In this document: in pieces, positions 44,801-56,800 of the stretch
Position numbering within the stretch: position 1 is the first letter of the stretch
Layout of the letters: each line of letters starts with the position of its first letter
Source of the DNA: Cyanophora paradoxa
Lineage: Eukaryota > Glaucocystophyceae > Cyanophorales > Cyanophoraceae
DNA: 64,000 nucleotides
Reading direction: 5' to 3'
Assembly: GCA_004431415.1 (NCBI GenBank)
Contig: QPMI01000478.1
Span: 124,001-188,000, forward strand
The notes under the pieces: model-generated
The model's input: only the letters and a program-made list of their open reading frames with translations
What the model was told of the DNA's origin: nothing
The model's database searches: none
Made by a program: the position numbers and the translations under genes

Positions 44801-47800
44801 CGACATGCGCGTGCACGTCCACTCTACGGCCTGTGCGTGCATGTGCACACTCACGCACCGTAAAGTGAATGTGTTTCGGCGGCGGATCTTACGCTGTTGA
44901 GAGTGCCGACACGCGCTTGGGTTCCGAAGGGCGATATGTAAAACAGTGTCGCTGTGCATCGGATTGCATACGATTCTGACCGCTCGGGCAGCCCTGTCAC
45001 TGTTATGCCATCCGTGGACGACGCTGCCAAGGGGACTGGTGCAACAGCCTTTGTCAGAGATATGCCAGCCCCGGTGCACGTGACGTTCAAACTTGTGTAC
45101 GCTGGCGTATCGATCGCCCCCTCCACATGAAGCCTCCACGTGAATATGGAGATTGAAACAGAAGTTGGCGACGCAGCTGCCGCTGTAAAGTTCAGACTGC
45201 CATTCAGCACCTGCCGTGCAGGAGCTGCGCATGCGGGAACGAGTGAGTGACCCGAAACTACCGCTTTCGTGCGAGCGTCTTCCGAGTCCCGCTACAAGCG
45301 CAAACTCACCGCCCTCAACAGAGCAGACAGTGTCGCCCGTTTGATTGAGCAGAGCAGCCTTGATCTGATAACCGACGCCCTTGAATTGCAGCACCGCCCG
45401 GCAGTTGTACGCCACGCCCGCAAGCATGGGCGGAACGGAAATCGTCAGAAACGTGGAGGCGGCGTTCGAGGCAACTGCCCCCGCCAGCGTGCTTCGGCTG
45501 TAGCTCGTCGGCGACCCGGTGGGCGGCGTGCAGGTGACAGTGACTGATTCGAATGCCGGCGGAATGCACTCGACTACAGGCGTATTCCAGGCAGTCGAAG
45601 TGGCAATCGACGTCGCATTCAGAGCAAGGCCGGTGGACCCCGGACATGAGACAGCGACATCGGCCGGCACGCAGTAAGGGGCTGCGCAAGCGGACAATGG
45701 GCGACCGTAAGCAACGACACGCAAGTGCTCATTACGTATAAATTTTCTTTGAATTGCAGAATTCAGGACGTCTGGTGCACGTGCGCACCGCGCACGGAAG
45801 TGGTGGAGTTCGTCGCCACAGCCTGCAGCTGCCCCGCCGCCCCGTAATAGAGCGTCGCCGTGCATCGCACGGTCTGGGCCTCCGTGCTCGGAACGAAGCC
45901 ATCGATGCGCAGGGTCCGTTCCACTTCGTCGACGGCAGTCTGCATCGGCGAGATGGCTTTTGCAGCGCCTGTCCGCGTCTCGTTCCCCCACTCGCAGGAG
46001 ACGGTCAGGTTCGCGTAGACGGGAGTGTCGTGGCGGCCGCTGGAGACGGCCCACGCAAAGCCGGAGACGACGACGGAAGAGATCGAGGCGGGCGCGACCT
46101 GGAAAGAGAGCGTCCCAGGAAGCACCGTTCGGTCGGGAGCTGCTCGCAGTGTGCATTAGCGTCCAATCTCTACAATGCGCATGCGCCTAACGCGGAGAAC
46201 GCTAGCATCACACCTATCATTGCTTGCGTGCGATTGGACAGCTCGCGAAACGAGTATGAAAGCGTTACGTTGCATGTCGTATCATACGAATAGGTGTCGT
46301 TTAACCCTTCCACAGTAACTGGAATTGACAGCGAGTACGAGCCCCGCTCGGGCAGAACGGTGTCGTTCACTTGTCGCCGTGAGCGGTTCTCGCAAGCAAC
46401 CCGAAGTGAGGTGTACGTTGGGGAACCCCCAGCGCCATCGGGGGACAAGTCCCACGTGAGGTTCGAGATCTGAACCCTTGTTGCCGAAAGCCGATCGATA
46501 GTGAACGGCAAGATCGAAACAACGCGCCGAGCTGCGTAACATGTCAGAGCGCACATGCAGCTGCATTCAAGATCATGATTATGCGATTATCACTGCTCAC
46601 CTGCGATTGCAGCGATCGGTGCGGACGTGGAGGAAGATGAATTTGTTGTCCCTCCATAATACCAGATTGTGACTCTGCAAACTACTGTGTAGCTTGTAGG
46701 CATTTCGGGCAAAGTGAAGACATTCGATGCCGGTATCAACGTCGAGCCGGGGGCAGGAAGGTCGTCGCCTCTCAGCGTCAGCGCGCTTGTCTCGTTCAGT
46801 GCTTCTGCACTGGCCTCGCACGCCAAGGCTAGACCGGTGTACAAGGGAGACCCCGGCTCGCCGGCATCCGAGAGCGCCAAAGAGAAGTTTGAGGTTCGTA
46901 CGGCCGATGCACTGATGGCCTCGACACTGAAACCGCTGATACCAACGACGGACTTGGCTGCGCGGGAAATCGAGATTAGTTCCAGGTCGATCATGACGCA
47001 GCCCGCTTAGTACACAAACGACAGCAAACTATGCTAGAGGCCATGGGCGATCCCGATGGACACGCACAGGTCAGGGATTGGATGGGAGAGCTGGCGTTCC
47101 GCGTGGCCAATCCGCCTGGACCGCCATGAATCAAGAAATACAGAAATAATGCCCCGCAAATCTAGGTACCGAGGAAAATGAGCTCTGCCGAGCAAATGAT
47201 CGTGTACGAGAAAGGGCGTTCAGGAAGCCCCGTGATAACTATCGGGTCAGCGAAATTTGTGCCGGGGGCCAAGTCGGCAACGATGCCCGTGCTGCTCGCC
47301 CCAATGCTCGGGGCTTCGCAAGTAACTCCAAGCCGGACATAGGCCGGCGTGCCAGCTTGGCCGGACATCGATAATCGCCAGTTGAGGGCGGAGGTCCGGA
47401 CGCTGGTCGTGGAGATAGCCTGCGCAGTGAACGCAGACAGGCTCGTGACGCGCTTGCTGTTCATCGGCTCTCCCGACGGGAGAACGTTCGCCTCTGCGTA
47501 TGTACGCGTGCAAGGGTGAGAGACTGCTTAGGCTGCTCGAAGCCTTCGCGAATTCGAATTCTCTAACCGAGTTTCAAGATATCTGACGGAGAGACCGACC
47601 CGGCAAAATAGGCACTACGCATCCGTCAGAAACTCACTTTAATAGCGAAACCAGGCATGCACTGATCGTGAGACGCGTACCCGCATGTGCCCTCAAGCTC
47701 CGTGATCGCTGCCTGGGACCGATCGCCTTGCGGAACGTTCGCTATCGCTTCATCGAATTGCACTGGACGACGTTGATATTCAGAGGCAGCTAGTGTTGAA

Positions 47801-50800
47801 TCTAGATATTGTAGATTGGAAAAGACGGCGTACAGGTTGCGCCAGCTTGCGGCTGGGAGAAGTTTACGCTCGAGAGGTTTGCGACGAGAGCGTTGGTTAG
47901 GAAAGACCCGGCTGGACCATCCCTGCCGCGCGCAACAAAGAACAGCGGTCCACATGTCCATGCCCCTCCACCCTGCCGCCCTCCTGCTCCGTTCTGTTTG
48001 GGCATAGCAATGAGCAGCAAGAGCATGCGCAGCGCTCCTCACCCAAATCCCGCACCTGCGCCACCGTTACCCAGACCGGCGACGGTGCTGTGAGGTCCGC
48101 GTAGTACAGCCCGCTGGCAGCTGTCCACGAAGAATCTCGACCCTGCGCATGCGATTGGGCTGTCAGCGACTGTAAACATTATCAACTCGTTTGGCCTTAC
48201 TCCGAAATAGAAGAGCCTTTTATCTGGAAGGGGAGGGGGCCGGGGTCGGCGAAAGCTTGGGGGGTGGGGGATAAAATCGAAGGCGTGAGCACCGAAAACC
48301 GCTCCCTGTGCCATGTCCGTTCTTGGCTCTCCGCTTGCTGAGTGCTCGATCAGCGTACCCCACCTGGCGGTTCCTTCTGTAGCGTCTGCATCGTAGAAGC
48401 TGCACGCTCTTCAATATCAGCCTCTGAATTCAAATTCGATCATGGAGTAACTACTACGTGTGATCGCGTACATGATGGAGTTAGTGAGTACTCTGCTGCC
48501 GGTGCTCGCGTCGAGCTTTGCTCCTCCCGCCACGAAAAGCTGCCCCCGATTGAATGAGAATCTTTCAGCTGAATCGGCACGATTGATGAACGCGCTCTAT
48601 TGTTGTCTTTGACTGACCTTCGTGCCAAGTACGACGGAGACAGGTCCGGATCGGGCGCGGCCGTTGATTTCGTCCGCTGTTCCAGTGTTCACGTCGACGC
48701 AGTCCGAGTTCGACAGGCCATCTGCGTGACACACCGCTCAGAAAAAGCTTTTGAAAATAAAAGAAAAAGAGTCCTAATGAAGCATTTTCTTCAATATAGC
48801 GAAAGCAAATTGAAATTTATTATTACCCCATTCCAAATATCTGCGCAAATTCGAAGGCAAGAAGGGATCGTCAGCTCTAGATGGCGAACATGTTGCTTAA
48901 GCTTTCTGGAATGGACGTGCGCGCCTTGACCCGGCCTGCATAGGAGTCCCGTCCGAGCTCGCATATGGGACGCCGGTGTGCGCGACCAGAAAGAGCTTCG
49001 AGCCGAGCCCGCGGTGGATCCAGCCGTCCTCGGAGAATGCGCAAGAGTCGCTCAGAGTGACGGGGGTCCAGCTTGCCGCCCGTGTGGCGGGGTTGACCGT
49101 CACAGTGCGGACGCCGCCTTCCCCTGCGAGGCTGTCTTCAGTCCTGTAACTAAATATAACCCTAAATATCGAGGCTGTCTTCAGTCCTGTAACTAAATAT
49201 AACCCTAAATATAAGTCCTTCAGTCCTTCAGTCCTGTAGCTATATCCGACGCGCTCAATGTTCGAAGACGAACCATTGAACAGAAGGAAAGGAGCAGCGA
49301 GCACTAGCTTGGTACGGAGAGCTGTGGTCGACCACAGTGTCCTTTCGGGCGCGCGGGCAATCGACCGTACAAGATAAACAGGCCTTCGTAGGGCTGCAGC
49401 GTTCATTCATTTGCAGTAATTGGATTCAGCAAAACATGCAAATGAGCTCATGCAATCGTTACAAAACCAGAGCCCGGGCACCTGTTCTCTTGCTTGACCA
49501 GATGATCGAAGCGTTTTCCGAGTAGCGCAAGGTGGCGGTGCACACCACGTCGAACCAAGAGACGTCAGGGAGGTCCCCGATCGTGACGTTGCCGGCCGCG
49601 GCCGAGGCGCCGCTCGGGATGTCCGAAGCAAAAGATGCCGACTGGACAACGCCGTCGTTCTCGCAGGAGACGTCGAGCCCCCGATATGAAGGAGTTTCAG
49701 AAACACCACTCTGCGAAAGGCTCCATGAAATGTTTGCGATGCGGACGGCGGTAGAAGACACGGCCTCGACCGCGAACTGCTTTGTTTCCACCACGTAGCG
49801 ACCTGTGTGTTGTTTTTAGATTGCATCCCGAGTTGAAGGCGCAGTATTCGTGCGAGAAGGAGATCTAGAGCGGACGCACTAGGTACCGAGAGAACGGAAG
49901 CAGCTGTCCGCGAAGCACTTCTCCCGGAGTAGTAAAGCGTTGCGGTGCAAGTGATCGCGTACGGCTCAGTTCGCTCCGGGAATGCATCGATCGTGAGGTT
50001 GCTTCCGGTTGTGTTCGCGCCGGAAGGGATTTGTGGGATTATTGCAGAGATCGTCAAATTAAGTTCTTCACAATTGCAGGCGACCACCAAGCTCGTGAAA
50101 AACGGCGTGCCCTGCAAACGGCTTTATTCAACAGGATTTGAGAGCAAATGGTTGCGTGGGTTTATATATAGTTACGCGCATCATCGCCGTCGCTTGAGAG
50201 TCGCCAGATGATGGCGCCAATTTGGACTGTTCGAGTGGACAATGGCGTGACCGAGAACGGGTCGACGCTCATCACGCGCTTGCTCAGAAGAAGGCGACCA
50301 GACGGCGAAACATTTGCCTCTGTTAGTTTCCCATCAGCTTTATTTCCCTTTGCTATATGAGTAAGCACACCGAATTTTGCGACGGTATTTACGTTCCCTG
50401 TGGATCCCACGAAATAGGCGCCGCATTTCGATTCGAACTCCAGAGTGGCCGCCTGAGAGAGCTCCCCGGGGGGCAAACTGGCTGACGCCGTCTCAAATAC
50501 CACTGCTCGAGATCATGATCAAAGGAATGCGTTACAAGTAAATATAAAGTTAATCGTGCATGGTGAGCTCGCTTGCGATCGGGCACTGCAATATTAATTG
50601 TACCTTCATTGACGCCGTAGCGGATGGGCGACAGGTCCGCGTAAATGCCAGTCGAGGTGGTGTTTTGTATGCTGACGCGCCCACGCGCCACGAACAGCAG
50701 CGAGCCGCAGACCCACGCCCCTCCGCTGTAACGCTCGCCAGCTCCGGTCTGGCGCGCGAGGCCACGGTAAGTGCTCGGCCGCACGTGAACAATAGCTAGC

Positions 50801-53800
50801 TGAAGCGAGGGAAGGTGGAAGGCCCGCACTTGATTCACTCGCACCCACCGCGCCGATGGCGACACCCCAGTCACATCCGCGAAGAACAATTCGCTTGTGG
50901 CCTCCCACGCGGCATCCCGCCCCTGCATCAGAATCGAACACTTGTAAGAAAGTGCCGACGGCTCAGAATCGCACGCTCGCTGTATATGTACATGTACGCA
51001 CCCCGAGGTAAAATAACTTCCCGTCTTGTGTCTCTAGTCAGCGCTGATTTCGAGATTGCGTGAAATGGAGACGTGCGTGCGCGTACCGTACACCGCGCCT
51101 TGTGCTAGATCCGTTTTCGGCTGGCCATCAGACGTGTGGGCGATAAGAACACCCCAACTCGCAGTGCTCGCTTCGTAGTAGCTGATATTCCCATCAGTCA
51201 ATCACAAGGATTATTTTGCTGCAATCGCGAAACAGCCGTGCGCGAGCGTTCGCACATCAACGAATTTGTGAGAACCACGCCGCCAGTCGTTTTGTCATAC
51301 ATTGCGCCTCCCGCCACAAACAGCTGATTCATTTCAGCTTTCGTTAAACCATATATATACATATAGATGCGATGGTATTCGCTTCAGAGAGAAGTCGCAA
51401 CCGACCTTGCTACCATATATGACAGAAACGGGGCCAGCCCGCGCTCTTCCACTGATCTCATCTGCACTGCCAGTGTTCACGTCCACACACGTCGAGTTGG
51501 AAGCTCCGTCTGCGCGCAGGCCAGCTGTAAGCGACACTGCGCGGGTGCGGCGCGCCCAGCGACTTGGCGCTCGGCAACGTTAACTCTCCCCCAAAACATG
51601 GCACAGCATATAGAGCGCACCCCACTCGAGGTACCTGTTCGTGATTGCGAGTTAAATCGAATTTGTGATGTCTCAATTGCAAGCGATGCAAGTGTGATAG
51701 AGAATCTTGGGCGGCGCACCGCGAACCCGCCGGGATTTTCGTCCCATCGGCGTTCTCGTAAGCGGCACCCGTGTGTGCGACAAAGAAGCCCTTCCTGCCG
51801 AAGCCCCGATGGATCCATCCTTCTTCGGAGAAGGGACACGAGCTGCTCGGCGCGAACGGCGTCCAGCTTGCAGTGCCTCTAGCGGTGTTGATAGTAACAG
51901 TCCGAACTCCGCCCTCACCTTCATCCGGCTTAGAAAATGCGTCTCGCATCACTATTCCGACATTTGCGAACCGTTCAGAAGCACAAAAGGAGATGCAGAC
52001 ACGAGTTTGCGTCGCAAAGCCGAGGTATACGTAGCTTCATCTGAAGCGGCGGCGCTGTCCTCTTCAAACGTATATGTGCTCGGCATGAGCGTAGCCCCTC
52101 TCTGAGCTCGAAGCTCTGATCGAATCAAAAGTGTGAATGCATCCGCAAGGCATTCTCTCTTGGATTTCGCACCGATCAGCGTGGCGCTTTGAGATGCGAA
52201 TCCGCTGGCCGAGAAGCGAAGCTCCGCCGTGCACGTGACGTAGACGTTGAAAAGCGACATGTCTGGCAGGCCTTCGACAATCACCCCGTAGGACGAGTTC
52301 GACGATTGCATTGACGCCAGCTGCGCCCCAGGAAGCAGCTCCCCTTCGAAGTCCGCCGCAGCTCGGGCGTCCTCGGCGACGCAAGTGACCGTCAGCCTCT
52401 TGTACGTTGGGAACCCCACCGCACCCCATGACGAGAGGTTCCATGCTAGCGGGGACGTCTGAATTGCCGTCCCCGACAGCATGGTGAGCGTGAAAGGGAG
52501 AATGCCGGTCACATTGCGTGCTGTGAAAACCGGCCGGTTAACATGTTATCACATCCAGCCCCCAGAAATTAAGGAAATTACACAAACAGTAGTGCGGGCT
52601 TAAAATGCGCTCTCTGCAGAATGCTGTCTCTTAGTGCTCGTACCTGGAATAGAGAAAGCAGAAGAGCTCCTGCCGCTTGCAGCCCGACCCGAGTACATGA
52701 GGGTAGCGGTGCACGAGATCTCGTAGGGCTGCTGCTGCTCAGGGAACCCATCCATGCGCAAAGACGCGGTCGTGGAGCCGCTTCCCGGCTTTATGTTCGA
52801 AACAGACGCAGACAAAGTCTGGCCTGCACCGGTGCATTCAACATTCAAGCCAGAATAAAATGGTGTTCCCTGATAATAACAAAAGGTCAGCAGTAGAATT
52901 GTCGGGCCATGCAACATGATTCTGAACTTTCAAGCGTGCGCTAACACAAGAGCACCTCTTCTCCATCTGCAGATAAGGACCACGATATTATCCCCACCTC
53001 GACCGCAATCGGAGTGATCGGTGTCACCGCAAAGCTAGCCAAAGCTTCGACCTTCTTCGACACCATCATGGAGCCTCGCGGTGAGATGTTGGCCTCTGTC
53101 AACGTCGTTTGCGAACGGTGCCTTCAGAGTCAGCGAGCTGGTTTTCTCAGATCTAGAAAGGCTTTATTTATCTACTTCTTTATATCCAGTTCCATATACA
53201 CCCGACCCCAAGCGCAAGGCGAACCGAATCTGTGCACTGTTCCGGGCGTCCGCAGGTCGAGGAATACCGCACCACACTTCTCTTCCAGATCGAGCGCGGC
53301 CGGTTGTGACATTTCTCCCTCCGGCGAATCCGCGAGAGCGGTGTAGAACGCAACTGAGCATGACATGGGAGTGGCGAGCATGCAGCATGAGCGCCCCGTT
53401 GCGCAACCCAACCCCGAAGCACGCGCCTGATTTCATCTCCGATCCGAAAGCTATGGGTGAAAGATTGGCCGTCAGGACGGTTTTCGAGGGAGCTCCATTG
53501 ATCCCTGCGCCGCCCCGGGCCAGGAAAAACATTGACCCGCAGATCCAAGCTCCTCCACCTTGCCGCCTGTCGGCTCCGCGCTGCGCACTGGTCGTCAGCC
53601 TTGCGAGGCCCTGAGGATTTATCGAATCGAATTTTCAAGGCTTGGTGTTAGTCGACGTCAGAGACTCGGACCTGGTTTACTTGCACCCACGTGGTCGACG
53701 CGAGAGTAAGGTCCGCAAAGAAGAGATCGCTCGTTGCCGACCAGAAGGCGTCCCGTCCCTGTACGTGCGGGGCGCTTCAGCAACTCGTCAGAACGGGTGG

Positions 53801-56800
53801 CCATGGCATGGCAAACAACACATACGCCAAAGTAGAAGAGCTTTCCGTCTGTGTGGGCACGTACGCGTGCGAGTTCGAATACGACAAGGCGTCAAGGGCG
53901 TGGGCGGACTAGGCAGGGAATTCGAACGCACTGAAGACAGCCCCCTGCGCCATATCAGTCCTCGGTTCGCCTGCCGCTGAGTGCGCAATCAGTGTCGCCC
54001 ACGTCTGCAGGTTCGCGTCGTAGTAGCTGCCACGTGCACGGAACAGGGAATCATGATCAGCTTCGTCATTTAACGGTTTTCGGAATGAATGCACATGAGT
54101 GAGTCGGTGAGAAGTTTGCTTCCAGTCCCTTCATCAACTTTCGCTCCACCCGCCACAAACAACTGCTCACGTGCATGATACTAAGCATTTCGTCTCCAAG
54201 AAAACGCACGCATTATTCCTATAGCTATAGCTATTTGGACAAAGATTTAAATATCGCACCTTGTGACCGAACACGACAGAGACGGGGCCAGTCCGCGCCC
54301 GTCCGCTGATCTCGTCTGCACTGCCAGTGTTCACGTCGACGCACGTCGAGTTGGAACCTCCGTCTGAGCGCAGGCGTAATATGAGCGACATCGCGCGCAT
54401 GCGGCGCGCCCAGCGACTTGGCGCTCGGCAACTCTCCCCCGAAATTTACACATGGCACAGCACATGATCATGATGCTCACCCCACTCGAGGTAGCTGTTT
54501 TCGAGCCGAACCGGAATTTCGATATGTCAGTTGCAAGCACTACAAGCATGATACGAGCTCTGCAGCAAAGTAGAGAGCTCAGAATGAGTTGCCAAAAATC
54601 GCACCGGGAACCCGCCGGGATTTTCGTCCCATTGGCGTTCTCGTAAGCAGCACCCGTGTGGGCGACAAAGAAGCCCTTCCTGCCGAGGCCTCGATGGATC
54701 CATCCTTCTTCGGAGAAGGGACACGAGCTGCTCGGCGCGAACGACGTCCAGCTTGCGGTGCCTGCTGCTGCGTCCACTTCTATTGAGCCGATACCGGCAG
54801 TACCTTCAGTGGAAAAGCAATATTCTGTCAGTTCGTATAAATTTACGAACTACCCTTTGAACGCATGCACCCGCCACTAGCTTGAAAGGAGCAGAAAACA
54901 CGATGCGCAAAAGTTCGAGGTCTGAAGCCGCACTCCATGCAGTGAGCGCGACCGCAGAGTGCCAGACAACCACGTCACGCTTGACGACGAGATCCACATG
55001 CGTGGCGGTACCCGTAGCTAGTCCTGCCGCCGAGAACAGAAGTGTGGCAGTGCAGTTGATAGATACATCGAAGAACGACATATCGGGAAAGCCTGTCATT
55101 GAGACGTTCGGGGCGATCGTCACCCCTGGCGAAATGTCTGACACAAACGCGCTCCTGGTTGTTCCGTCGCTTGTGCAAGCTACTTCCAATCTGCGGTAGC
55201 TGGGGGATCCGTCCGCACCGCTGAAAGAGAGCTCCCACGCGATCGGCGACGTTGCAATCGTGAATCGGTCCGCTTTTGATATAGTAAAAATCAACGAGCC
55301 CTCGACATCTCTCGCTGTTGGAAATGTGAGCACATCTCTCGCTGTTGGAAAGGCAGAGTCTTTGCACCTGCAAGGGAGAAAATCAAATCTGAGAAGGAGA
55401 GTTTTGAATACGAAGCGTTGCTGCCAGCAAACAACATGGCAGTGCAGTTGATCGAGTACGAGCGGGGGGCCTCCGGAAAGCCCTTCAAAGTGACCGCATC
55501 CACCATCGTTTCGCCCGGAGATAACGACGTATTGATATAAGCTTTTGTTGTCCCGCCGCCAGTGCAGCTCACGGTTAGATTTGGATAGACTGGCGTATCA
55601 ATCGCACCCTCCGCTGGCAGGCTCCATGTGATAGGAGTCGTGACGATAGACGTTGTCGATAGGGCGACCACTGAGAAATTCAGCTTGTTGGCAACCACTG
55701 ACCTCTGCGGCGCTGCAGAGGGATTAGGCGCTGAAAATGATTCAGGGAACGAAGCTCAGAGCACCTGGCGGAACCGTGCACGCAGTGCTGCCTATCTGAT
55801 CGCGCCAGAGCGCTGTTCGCTCGTTGCCCAGACCACTGGCCAAGAGTGTCGAACGACAGTAATACTTCAGGGAAAGCGACGTTGGCGGGACGTGGATAAG
55901 GAGGACATCGATGGTAGAGTTGAAGGAGGAGGCGACGGGGGCGAAATCGGAGCGGTTGGTATACTCGGGCGCATCATCAGCTGTCGAGCAGTTCACCACT
56001 ACCAGATCTATCCGCGGCATCACGCAGTCGGCGGCGGCTTGATCGATCCACGAAGCTCTCGTCGAAATGGCCTTCCATGCTGGATAGAGGTCTTCGTTCG
56101 TACTTCCAGGGCATGATGTCTGCAGATTGTTGATCGAGCAATAAGAGGCTGCGCGCGATGGAAAATTGTGATTATTTGGCATCTGTAGACCCCAGGCCTA
56201 GGAGAAATGGTTTTTTGAGTCGCGAAATTTAAAGCCGGAGCACCTCTCTTTAGCAACGTGGTGTTAGTAGCCGAGACGGATCCCGGCAGTTCATCTCCGA
56301 AAAATAGCGTGGCGTTGCATTTCACCTGCAGCTCGGCCTCTATGCTAGGGGTGAAGCCGGAAACGACGGCAGCTGGAGCCGAGGTGGACCCAGCAGCGAT
56401 ACCGGTCACCGCAACAGCGCGGGTCTCGCCGTTCGGACTGGTGCAGACAATTGAAAGGTTCGAGTACGAGGGCGTGTCGATGGGACCCGCGCTCGGAAAA
56501 AGGGACCAGGAGCACGCCACTTGCACGGATGAAATGGAAGACGGTTCTGCCCGCATCTCAAGGGAGCGAGCGACCCGCGGTGCAGCTGCGCTCGCACATG
56601 TACATATTAGAATCTAGAAGTCATGATCGATATCAGGGAGATTTGGAGATGCGCCGGGGAGTCAGCGCTAGCGGATCCGACCTGCCAATATCGTCGTGTT
56701 TGTAACCGATGCGCGCAGCTCAGCCGATCCATAGGAAAGTGTCGCAGTGCACGTAAAGTTGACGCCAAGTCCGATGGGGTGTGATGGGAATTGCAACACA

